64,000 nt of DNA. Source: Bacteroidota bacterium. GTDB lineage: Bacteria > Bacteroidota > Bacteroidia > B-17B0 > Aurantibacillaceae. The translations under genes were made by a program, and so were the position numbers. The notes under the pieces were generated by a model. It searched no databases. It saw only the letters and a program-made list of their open reading frames with translations, and was not told where the DNA came from. The stretch covers positions 62,001 to 126,000 of the forward strand of contig JACQAK010000013.1 in NCBI GenBank assembly GCA_016194985.1, written 5' to 3'. This document shows positions 39,201-45,261 of the stretch, piece after piece; position 1 is the first letter of the stretch, and every line of letters begins with the position of its first letter.

Positions 39201-40032
39201 CTCTTACCCTGAAAGCGATATAACCTTTATCAAATAACAAGGATAATTTATAAGAATTATCAACCGTTGAAATACGTGTCGAGTTGTTTTTAAAGTCAGT
39301 CGTAAATGCGCTAGCGGGATAAGAACCTCCTATTGCAGAGTAATTGTTTACATAAGTCCATTCTAATTGATATTCTTCCGCAATAATAGAAGGAGAAGTT
39401 GCCCAATTTACTTTTACCTCGTCCATTGCTCCATCACAGTCATCATCCAATGGTGTTATCCCAGTCATGTTTACCGCAGTAAGAGAAGGAGAAGAAAAAT
39501 CATAATAACGATCCATATTGATTTCTGACTCCACTGAAACGTATCTTGGCAAGGTTTTAACAGAGACACCATTCACCCATATACTATCCACAGTCATAGT
39601 TATTTTATACCCATTTGTAAGATTCACAGAAGATTGTTCTAAAATGGCTTTATTCAATTTGTTATTAATACTTACTGATAATTTTCTACTTGTAGTCGGT
39701 AATGGCGTGTTAGTTACATCCCAACGATTTATAGTTACTTTCACTCTTACATCTGCTTGAGCTAGAAAAAAAGTATCTGTGGCTAAATCGTATTTTAATG
39801 AAATGGTATTTTGGATATTGTAATCTTTTGCTGTAGTAACTACAGGAACAAAAATAGTATTACTTGCTGAGGGGGTTCCCGCAGTTACAGTTGTGCTTAA
39901 CACGGCACTAGTTTTTAAAATTCCGGTAATAGTTGGAATTTGTTTTGCGTAACTAGTGTACGATGCCAAAAAAATCAAAATCATTAGGGTTAATGATTTT
40001 GTATGGCTAGTTAATTTCGTAATTGATTTCAT
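27265..40032 (-). CDS. Giant secreted Rhs protein with BNR insert and zincin tip
   Basis: The 4255-residue protein starts with a Sec signal peptide (ending about TSYAK). In order it shows a beta/Fn3-like N-terminal part (to about 330), YD-type text, and a long Cys-rich middle (about 670-2190) with internal repeats at about 1770-2090. Next come a YD segment and a BNR/Ycf48-like propeller region (about 2280-3245, repeated TxDGGxxW and TTNNG). YD repeats follow (about 3250-3920), then the RHS core YYPFG...SMDP (about 3920-3990) and a variable tip. The tip has VHELKHGHD (His about 4112) and DEVSAYKREF, a gluzincin-like zinc site. The Rhs shell probably encloses the tip, a putative metallopeptidase effector. 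No VgrG or PAAR gene is nearby. Confidence 0.88.
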   Translation of the reverse strand: MKSITKLTSHTKSLTLMILIFLASYTSYAKQIPTITGILKTSAVLSTTVTAGTPSASNTIFVPVVTTAKDYNIQNTISLKYDLATDTFFLAQADVRVKVTINRWDVTNTPLPTTSRKLSVSINNKLNKAILEQSSVNLTNGYKITMTVDSIWVNGVSVKTLPRYVSVESEINMDRYYDFSSPSLTAVNMTGITPLDDDCDGAMDEVKVNWATSPSIIAEEYQLEWTYVNNYSAIGGSYPASAFTTDFKNNSTRISTVDNSYKLSLLFDKGYIAFRVRAVGRNYLNPAEFIYGPWTALDQVNMSTLSANELYPVTTEHEKIKNWQYSSTYAEEGKKKEVINYFDGSLHNRQTVTKINSDKNVIVGETMYDFQGRPAINIMPVPVTLSCTSTGAEPAIKYYNKFNVDDTNKVYSKNDFDLDITGTCNSSPAPMDTVSGASQYYSNNNPNKNLQQSYLPHAKEYPFTQVEYTPDNTGRIRNQSGVGKDYQFGSGKETKYLYGQPNQIQVDRLLGSETGDASHYKKNVVIDANGQTSVTYMNQEGKTIATALAGIPPVIGTSTNTRLDSLDYAGQNQNKLTVDLFNKNALGVSSLNTVPPSYDQIDFSTQLLVPFKSLYEFKYDLKVDTLGDPCLRPNICIACVYDLEIQVKDECGVDLVSSVTPFKPIKYVTGKVDTTGNKLTFNINCTTPNLFKDSAKVSLVLKPGVYTVSKILKVNQQAKDFYVKNYLDSANNSCVKTLSQFQAAELAKIDTSDCYNTCASCAAALGSKDDFVSSGQGTAVQWEFLVDQCLEPCREKTLCQNTFDMMLSDVSPGGQYGKFNAVTYSAASEPISVYNTSNSLNPNIIPGSQANWQNPLMRLNGNVYNMYLDENGVRTKVNLTQISPGIYQPPVTNNLLVYTDAISGLKYTYPENLQNLADFIPVWDPGFAKSLVVFHPEYAYYVSCSEQAVKFPGDNRSSDIFDSLLLVTESFNQALSLGIIKSNYLTNTAAINKIKDIWLTATGNYDPFFTNNNFQYTTSPNAQTGTKTNIVMAGGASYNVNLQSQMNYIINNYRFIGATPYTMADIAAVVTRCGNNFGATPTATCLAFGKDYYPYPTPLNDSIRNKEWRLFRQFYFSEKQKLQFKRMDFYAKHGDDAYSNYYGGCNACIGNNSYNPFTAQMLITNPSLQPYPISAYFDLSQPCGYATSVNYVGVTKRFYDPANTGLNTGSVAQQIYQTTGQCPLAFQLQNFLSAMAGSSLLNSVTSTSLNTVNEFNPDLYTAVSGGVNPSTFVNYKWQMISSAGSIFTANIIDPTTNTIKCTVTIDKTGTSIPNFSSITSISQLMYDVTGIGTGAFKAVAVYTVGSSTLSANIKGNSCINVKECNFAPQCTPNQFAAEMGNLMSYMQSTGTLTNIAVTNISTTPSLNAFLTPTIKNMLGTPNSNVVYQFVSPNKLTFYDSSNPTTKIVLTVTVSPTGSGPNIKTFANIRSNYNNLFKMDGMNVLGAKISDVDGKAEKITPTQTIGISMGECGLPQPPECSEKEHKVRTDLELLVNEILSTKPLNPNVDLYSLASFSSLLKSYVPTGLTSTNGTYTFSSLPNPNYDTLKIKIGIATNPDPCTFTLFHYRNNGSVLNFQNILSVTNLKGIGAPNIAGNYTYFKALASYSIGATTAQDTIYGISCWPIKNCDPCPPKPAIANTQAKLDSSYVAAGKAYFDANLPAYDTYKTAVDTMNAKMGWVSTSANYVQPMDFLTFANTGFISAKQYVKFVSNFDTLIDKKVMLQPDTFVYNYGNLVNCNKDFNRYVNAIVAYNIRATAVPGAIILPAIKDSTFYSNHLCDSSFKYINYLRKYPAISPTPLGILPYFGITAVVPNYTDSCKKLYELYIKIHSQFVANPVVQAHCKEANINHPLYSYDEIVKANLCCTTQGLTAFNNYINSLATASVNCPPTLPALNSCTTTAATTSNQDLCQKYYTVLKAKLNQYNASPYSASHTHTLNVNIYPTFYSFLEAGYCDCVLNYIGYLNTYISAPASSTLTLPVDIDTYPGCPHTVPVAQDSCKKLYETYLQTVNAYNNYIKNNKLPYPLITAIFSPEEFIKNYCNCAKKFIANLQGIINGVKPTPDQIKIWTDLPSSCEKPCTNGPADSAFVFPPYTKYDNPCVQQQINLALQNAANSYQQYKDSMTTVFADKYTKHCLSALENFTYKYWDKEYHYTLYYYDQAGNLVKTIPPEGIEFVPVTSYLDPLEQKIINDRTFGQQNVFTAHRMATTYIYNSLNQLIFQSLPDHDNMDICDGLNPNGLDTGLVINSVQFVTPNKGYLCGYIKYGAGYKRGYVYTSNDGGNFWTKVNGVTSGDLQKVQFVTTTNGFAVSNFGMVFKTVDGGNNWDLLTGLYNPTSGTRFTGTLNDLYFTSTIGVVGGNKQAGVTSPIYYTTNNGASFTPATVTGIANGDTITGFTFDGVTYLASVRNGNVGKIFISNNATTWSQVTNFASNNLRKVQFINNNMAYAIGEEGTLMKLATPIAGPAVPKWQLLPTNVLGHFNDIYFKNATDGVAIIDSIPGKAKIWKTFNGGLTWQLLSAGGDYYTSLQLYDATQDRLIAAGKNGLLAKVLLNIPPFGIIKMATPNTNNNSFADAKLHNASGSLRSIAVSDASPIIYTSYNAQAVAPVWLTINTTTLSPAVPAIDASFTKVLMMDSVAANPYIKAILLTSNGKLYSFYRAYSSSVVICKPVNISGGFTGKYFVDITSNNQTFTTPVYALDTVSKKIYVVNFSGTIANATLLNNSAPITKNIKSIDIHNASNKLMMVGNSGHIEYTQDITITPVVWNDVTLNTSPVAITKVRAITGYDFIATGIDGAVWKNVSNGATWYLKNSGTVEKLNSIAVDNTGKGLIAANNGKLFTLTNANTQTPVLASVANPATTHLTDVAIEPVGTSAYVTSANGKVLYMPNYTTPVISFASSPSPLSVNGVAYKNGSGAMVVGNNAFAANYFTTSASVTKNLFTKGLNSIHFYDVNNGLVIDSNDVIRKTIDGGTTWSVIIPTNNSPALTKVFATNTNIGVLIGLNKYANAINGTALIPLTVPSSVPAGTDFYDVNFNSSNAYGAIVASKTHALRIVPSGSSFVLGYLGQATATTPPDFRAVHIFNNKTFIASGTKGIIYYYKAGVFTKQMSYTAPAALTQAKITLKDIYFHDYYTGYVVGSNGAAYKVILNDSIGTLGTSLNALPWQSFCSDALYMSYTTNTQIRKLDFNAIAFSNRTNGMIAGADSNIVIGSYTPNRYARLMKEQSGYYSTRFWYDKLGRLIVSQNTKQFNKKNPANGLVKQPFSYTLYDQLGRIIEVGEKYENHLTGSTKFNSIFGSLVNGYYNNNAIDDTKYLTWLTGSGSRREVTKTYYDVQSILPLTYTQSNLRKRVATSTFEDVFDGNDLTYNHATHYTYDIHGNVTTLWQENTKVAVASQNIKQIDYQFDLISGKVNKVIYSPGQVDQFMHRYSYDSDNRITKVETSTNDIHYDIDAKYFYYAHGPLARVEYGKDHVQGMDYAYTLQGWIKGVNSTTLKKAKDMGSDGDNSFTNPNGNFARDIMGYSLNYYQGDYEAINYVKWNTASSRFEAYSSGSDLFNSRSDLYNGNISAMVTSISKIDSTATGVIKDPIALPMANAYRYDQLNRIKRSSSFTNLDTLNNIWLNNGVTIPGLYRNTFTYDANGNINTQVKRDSVGGLIDSLVYNYEKISGKMRRNRLYHVNDFVTTTPANFGDIKDQGSFTPTSSSINILNNYSYDEIGNIIKDRIEEIDTIRWLTKGKLKAIIRKSSSLKDNLYFDYDSHGNRIAKHVYTSANIWKHSTYYLRDATGNLLATYDKRNVGITMSYQLIEQEIYGKSKIGKLNNKIEMIGVIPVGDTSKSYLGFKNYELSNQIGIITVITDKKIQIRNNINLTTTDHYCADQVSTSDYYPFGDEKNGRNYSSEIYKYGYNRGSEKDIELNKNIYTSYYREVDTRIARWWSMDPKNSASHSPYVSMGNSPITNTDLFGDKFDEGSQKKVDELKTDIDKVSSGYQKQADKITAKLAKGPISERQQKKLNELNSRINELSTAKTEIGVMEKSDQLFKLQATTAAVGETAYDVTDGSILIKYKDDANLVHELKHGHDALNKNSIFYGKGGQSLLGDITDEVSAYKREFAFSGRIASSMNGNLSGINSITAQYVKGIFYYDGLQQVFPYEKNIPLDVNNSTTILEFNTAFRNNHGVDFIPGIDKPEYSKIQGMTVLDYTKQLKVQGDTKFNFSK

Positions 40033-40053
40033 AATCTCTAATAAATTAGTCGT

Positions 40054-40809
40054 TTATTTCTTTGCTTGATACCTGTAATCCTTCAACTGAAAGGCTTTAT
40101 ATTTATCTAATAAATTTATTTTCTCTTTATCGTTTAATACAATTAATTTTTCCTGAAATTCAGATTCAGCAATAGTTATTGGCGCTTGGTAATTTGTAAA
40201 TAAAACTTCTAATCGAGGCTTTACCTTTGTTTTCAAAGGTGCCAAGTATTGACCATCTCCATCATCTTCTTCTATTTGTTCACTGTAATAATATACCAAA
40301 GATTCTAGTAACCCTTTATCATTGATTGTAAACTCATAAGCCTCGTATAATTCATTTTTTATAAAATCAATTCTATAACAAACACTCTTACCAATCTTTC
40401 TTTTCTTTAAGGCTTTTACATTATCTAACATAACTTCTAAATCTTTTGCATTAGTTAATGCTGGGTTCAACTTTCCCGGATTTAAAACTGTTATAATTTT
40501 GTCAAGAGTATCAATAATGATTCTGACTTTTTCATTCTGAATGGTTTTTATGCCTACTACCTCGGTTTTATACTTATTACCTAAACGTTTGTAATAACCT
40601 TCAGAACTTTCAATTATTTCTTTGGATACATAATCTTTATAGGAAGTGTATTTTAATTTAAAAGCATAGTTTTGGGTATTGGTAAACCAAGTCCATGTTT
40701 TTTGATAAGATGAAATAACTTCACTTTTAGTCGCAACCTCCCATGTCCCAACTTGAGCACTTGAAATAGTGGAAACAAAAACAAATAGTATGTATACTGC
40801 TTTTCTCAA
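40054..40809 (-). CDS. Secreted beta-rich protein of Rhs operon
   Basis: The 251-residue protein has a Sec signal peptide (MRKAVYILFVFVSTISSAQ). The mature part alternates strands in a way that recalls LolA-like lipoprotein-sorting folds (YAFKLKYTSYKDY, YKTEVVGIKTIQNEKVRIIID, KSVCYRIDF). That resemblance is weak and the family is unknown. It lies 21 bases upstream of the giant Rhs gene and 4 bases downstream of the PKD/YD gene, so it is a dedicated operon member, perhaps handling the Rhs protein in the periplasm. Confidence 0.7.
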   Translation of the reverse strand: MRKAVYILFVFVSTISSAQVGTWEVATKSEVISSYQKTWTWFTNTQNYAFKLKYTSYKDYVSKEIIESSEGYYKRLGNKYKTEVVGIKTIQNEKVRIIIDTLDKIITVLNPGKLNPALTNAKDLEVMLDNVKALKKRKIGKSVCYRIDFIKNELYEAYEFTINDKGLLESLVYYYSEQIEEDDGDGQYLAPLKTKVKPRLEVLFTNYQAPITIAESEFQEKLIVLNDKEKINLLDKYKAFQLKDYRYQAKK

Positions 40810-40813
40810 AAAA

Positions 40814-42295
40814 TTATTTTTTAGTGTTATTTCTATTTTCCTGAATAGTCATTTTCCCTTTTTCTGTTTCTTTTTTCACTCTTATTAATTTACCCTCTTC
40901 ATCATATTCATAAAGGGTGGCATAGTTTCTTTCGTCTAATTCAGCCACCAATCTCATGGTCACAGGATCATATACGTAAGATTTCATGGAGCCATCAAAT
41001 GGCAAGACACGAACATCATCAAAATAACAATCACCTGTTGAGCAATCTAATTTGATACTTATATTTGTTGCAGAAGCAGGGATTAAGAATTCTCCTTCTA
41101 CCCTTTGCCATCCATCAATTATAACACCACTAGCTGTAAATGGACCAACGCTTCCTGAAATCGATGGAAATAAAATTGTAAGACTCGGATTTGTATAACT
41201 TGTTTTTGATTGAGGTGCATTCTTTTCTTTCACCCACGCACTTACTAAATATTTTTTACCCGGTATGGGTGCAAATGAACTAATACAATCAGTACATGGG
41301 GGAGGAGGTGTTGTATTACATAAATTTGAACACTGATAGACTAAAATTTCAGCGTTAAGCTGAGTTGCTGCGAGGTAAGTATCCGAAACTCTAATATCAA
41401 TATAATTTTGCCCCGCTACTAAAATCGAACTACTGCAAGAATTTACTGAGAGTAATAATGGTCCTCCGGTATACATACCACCTGTTGTTCCATAACCGGG
41501 TGACTTAATATCAGTTCCATTTAAACTAACCTGATATACAGCATCATCAGCCCTCAAGTTCATGACTACTTTGTAGGATTTATTCGCAGGTAATGGTGAT
41601 GGGAGATTAAAATAAGTTCGATAAGTTGTTATATAGGGAGCAGGGTCTTGGCTACTGGAAGTAGAATTTAAACTTATAAATCTTGCGTTTCCCGAAGCAT
41701 TTCCATACCACGAACCATTCGGATCAATATCGTATGCCAGTACGCCTGTATAATATGTTTCCGTGCCGGGTATTGGTGTGAAAGTAGGATATGATAAAAG
41801 CTGTTTTTTTGTAACGAACCAATAGGGATCAAAATTTCCGTCATTAGCACTGGTGTATGGAGCATTTGCAACCCTATTAAATCCAGTACTTATATTACTA
41901 TATGTTGGGCAGGATTCACAATTACCAGTTACGGCAACCGTACATGTAGCTGAGGAAGAACAGGCTCCAGGTCCGAGTGTTGATAACGTCAACGTATAAA
42001 TTCCATTTGTTGTGTAGGTGTGGTATGTCACTGGGAATATTGAACCTGAAAAAACATTATAAGAATTTACAACTACAGGGCTACCATCTCCATAGTTCAG
42101 GGTTGTAGTATAGGAAAGGTTACCCGAGATTCGAGTAACCGTTTTATAAATAATACATGGCTGTGGAAGTGAGGTAGTACATGTAAAACCTATGATAGTT
42201 GGACACGACTGCGCCTTCAGTTTCCCGCCTAGACAAAGTATTATCCCTATAATAATGAACTGATATCTATACATTTTTATCTTTTTTAAATTCAT
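40814..42295 (-). CDS. Secreted PKD-domain protein with YD/Rhs-type end
   Basis: The 493-residue protein has a signal peptide (…GGKLKAQ), a PKD-like domain (about 30-130, TTLNYGDGSP and YTTNGIYTLTLS) and a carbohydrate-binding-like beta domain (about 150-430, ending YFDDVRVLPFDG). A final YD stretch reads VYDPVTMRLVAELDERNYAT then YEYDEEGKLIRVKKET. The YD tail is the usual C-terminal motif of Bacteroidota Rhs-related surface proteins. It could be the detached C-terminal piece of the large protein encoded upstream (42764-48261). An ATG at 42274 is an alternative start. Confidence 0.75.
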   Translation of the reverse strand: MNLKKIKMYRYQFIIIGIILCLGGKLKAQSCPTIIGFTCTTSLPQPCIIYKTVTRISGNLSYTTTLNYGDGSPVVVNSYNVFSGSIFPVTYHTYTTNGIYTLTLSTLGPGACSSSATCTVAVTGNCESCPTYSNISTGFNRVANAPYTSANDGNFDPYWFVTKKQLLSYPTFTPIPGTETYYTGVLAYDIDPNGSWYGNASGNARFISLNSTSSSQDPAPYITTYRTYFNLPSPLPANKSYKVVMNLRADDAVYQVSLNGTDIKSPGYGTTGGMYTGGPLLLSVNSCSSSILVAGQNYIDIRVSDTYLAATQLNAEILVYQCSNLCNTTPPPPCTDCISSFAPIPGKKYLVSAWVKEKNAPQSKTSYTNPSLTILFPSISGSVGPFTASGVIIDGWQRVEGEFLIPASATNISIKLDCSTGDCYFDDVRVLPFDGSMKSYVYDPVTMRLVAELDERNYATLYEYDEEGKLIRVKKETEKGKMTIQENRNNTKK

Positions 42296-42304
42296 AAAAT
42301 ATTT

Positions 42305-42742
42305 TTAGTGTGAAATAGGATTAGTCACAGACTTTACAATGTTTATGTTTGAGGTGTAGTTCAATTTTATTTTCCAACTGTTATTATAGGTAGTTTGATC
42401 CACAATTTTTGTAAAAAAAATATCATTGCCTAAAATGGTTTTCTTTTCATTTGCGCTAGTCTCTAAATAATTAAAACCACTCGCATGTGCCTTTAAATCA
42501 TAGTTACCAATTTGTAAAACAAGTGCATTGCTTTGATTTAAAATAGACAAATCCAAAGATTTAAGATTTTGCAGTTGTTGAACAGTAATTTTAAATACTA
42601 ACTTGTAATTACTAGGTCCAGATATAGTATCTTGAGCAACTGTTATGGCTGATAGTTGAACAGTCAATGAATCGTTGGCGCTTGTCTGACAAGATAAACG
42701 ATTCACAAAAAACATCACGAGTATTAAACTGATATATTTCAT
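42305..42742 (-). CDS. Small secreted protein of Rhs operon
   Basis: The 145-residue protein has a signal peptide ending around NRLSCQ, which might be a lipobox. The remainder is beta-rich with no recognised motif. It sits 21 bases after the Rhs-related gene and 9 bases before the PKD/YD gene, so it is part of the operon. Function unknown. Confidence 0.65.
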   Translation of the reverse strand: MKYISLILVMFFVNRLSCQTSANDSLTVQLSAITVAQDTISGPSNYKLVFKITVQQLQNLKSLDLSILNQSNALVLQIGNYDLKAHASGFNYLETSANEKKTILGNDIFFTKIVDQTTYNNSWKIKLNYTSNINIVKSVTNPISH

Positions 42743-42763
42743 TTTTTACTTTTTATGATTTAA

Positions 42764-45261
42764 TTAAAATTTCACAATTGTTTTTTTAATACAACCTTTT
42801 TCATCTGTCACTGTAAATTCTACACTGCAAGGTCCCGAACTTGTCACTTTTACACCTGTAGCCGTAAGAGTAATTTGTGGATTACTGGATGCTCCTGACA
42901 AAATACTCCATGTTGTGTTATATGGTGCAGTTCCTCCCGAAAAGTTCACTAACCAAGCTACTGAAGGTGTAGACTGATAATTTTGGAGTAAATTAATATT
43001 GCATCCTGAAGAATCAATACAACTTAAATTAATTTGTTTGTTAAACAATTTTGGAGAACCCGCAGTTACTTTTAAACTGTATCTTCCTGTATGAGATTCT
43101 GTTTTTGTAGTATCCGTTGAAGCAATTTTAAAGTGGTCATCAATGCAAGGATTAAATCGATAATCTTCAAAACCGTCAAAACCTTGTTCTTTAAATTGTG
43201 AATTAGCCGCAACTGATAGTGCCTGTGTTTGATTATAACCAAAGGTTGCAGAAGAATATCTTCCTAAAGCATCCTTATTTTCAACCTCTTGGCCAAACAC
43301 ATTGAACTCAGTAACTTCACTTACATAAGTCCAGTTGTTACCATCTACTTGCCAATTACCTGAATTTAACTTGTAGTATGGCGTATAAGATTCAAACACT
43401 CCATCTTTTCTGATATTTGTATTGTTGTTCGTATTGCTTTGACTACGAGTTGTTAAATGGGTGTATGATTTTAATGGTCGCCAAGTACCCTTTATACCAT
43501 TAACAAAAGGATTACTTGTATAAGGAATAATTGTATTTTTAGCAATACAGTCACAATGTGTTTTACGTTTATTCGCAAACTCAACAGCAGACGCTTGTAA
43601 CACATTTTGATAGGCATTACTACTAAGTGAAAGCAACGGATTACTTAACGTTGTGATAGTTGCCATATCAGTTGTCAAATTGTTTTTCTTTCCTGAGCGA
43701 ATAATTTTTAAATTATAATTGTCATTAGCTACAGAGCTACCATTTTTTAAAATAAATGATATCGTATTTCCAGTAACTCCATCTACCCATGCAACAACAT
43801 TATTGCTGGGTAATGAACCTTTAAGAGCTACTTCATCTCCTTCTTTAAATAAGTACGCAGATGCTAAAGTAACTGTGCCACCTGAAATATTTACACCACT
43901 TTGTTCAAAGCCTAAATTCTCATAAGAAGATCCCATCAAATCGTAATACCACCAAGCGGGATATTTAAATGAATAAATGTTGTCATTATAATTAGTAGTA
44001 GTTTGTGTTAGAAGCAAATCTCCAGTTTCAGAATCATATGCCAAATTTTTAGTTGAAACAACAGAACCTAAATCCTTAGCAATCGTTTCTTCTTGAATAC
44101 CGAAACGCTGAACTACTTTGGTTAAAGTTGCTGAACGGAATCGTGACTTGTCTTTTGCAAAGCCCGGCCATATACCCGGAATAGGAACAGGAACCCCATA
44201 AATTGGCATTACATCTAGATTTAGTTCAACAGTTGTAGATTTAGTTTCCGTTTTAGACTCTCTAAAATCTCCCACCATATCAAAGAACATTCCGATATTT
44301 CGTTGATTTATTGTTCCGTTTTTTTCGATGACTTTACAATTATTAGTAAGCTTAAAACTTCCATTTAAATATGGTTCCGATTTATATTTATATTCAACAC
44401 TTGTAATAGGAACACTTTGTCCTTCCTGATATACCTTTTGAGATTTTGGTTTACCATGCATATCATTTAATTCAATCACAAAGCCTTGGGTAGCTGCAAA
44501 ATAATCTCGCACATTTATTTTCAATAATGATCTTAAACTACCCGGACCATCTTTCCCCCTTCTAAATTTAACCTCTGTTCTTTTTGTAATGGTCGGAAAA
44601 TCTTTGGCTGTATAAAATTCATGCATTACAATTCCCGTAGCGTGACGTGTAACGTTTGCTCGTTGAATATTTTTCACGCTTACTTGACTATATCCTATAC
44701 TTGGACTAGGGAAAAATGATTCGCCAAACGGCTCTTCAACATAAGATTGGTCATCAGGAACTAATAATTTCTTAGCATTTACAAAAATCGGTTGTTTAAA
44801 AGGGTTTTCATCTCCGCCTAATTGAGGCTCGTAGGAGGCAACCCCTGACGAACGACCATCAGCTAAATTATAATTGTACTCTTGACCATAGTTAGAAGTT
44901 TCTCCATTTGAAGAGCCTCCTACCATCGTTTGCCAGTTATCAATCATTTCAATTTTCTTAACCCTCAGGCCACCGCCTAATTTATGTCCATCGGGATTAT
45001 TTAGTCTTACCCACGATTTAGCTCCAATAAATTCTTGAGCAACACTATAATATTGAAATAGACTTTGAGTTGGCCCCGTTACAGCATCACGAATATTTTT
45101 TATAAAAGATGAATTAACCAAAGCCGAAACAATAGATCCACTTAGTGTTCCACTAAAACTTCCACTTGTAGCATCCCATACAACTTTAGGTAAATGTAAT
45201 TTACCAAAATTGATACCTGCTTTTACAATTGGATTAACATTACTACCTGTATTATCATCGG
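42764..45261 (-). CDS. 3' part of frameshifted Rhs-related surface protein
   Basis: This frame opens right after a stop at 45262-45264 and continues the preceding gene in another frame. The first usable start is TTG 45121, which is unlikely to be real. The sequence NVNPIVKAGINFGKL, SWVRLNNPDGHKLGGGLRVKKIEM and QEVENKDALGRYSSATFGY are blocks found in single long Rhs-related proteins of Bacteroidota. A PKD-like end (SGGTAPYNTTWSILSG, CSVEFTVTDEKGC) closes it. It is best read as the C-terminal half of the 45223-48261 gene, separated by a frameshift within 45223-45264. It may be non-functional, a programmed shift or a sequencing error. Confidence 0.75.

Noticed and set aside
27265..40032. Short frames on the opposite strand or other frames of the giant Rhs gene
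   Set aside because: They are shadows of a continuous 4255-codon frame and have no motifs of their own.
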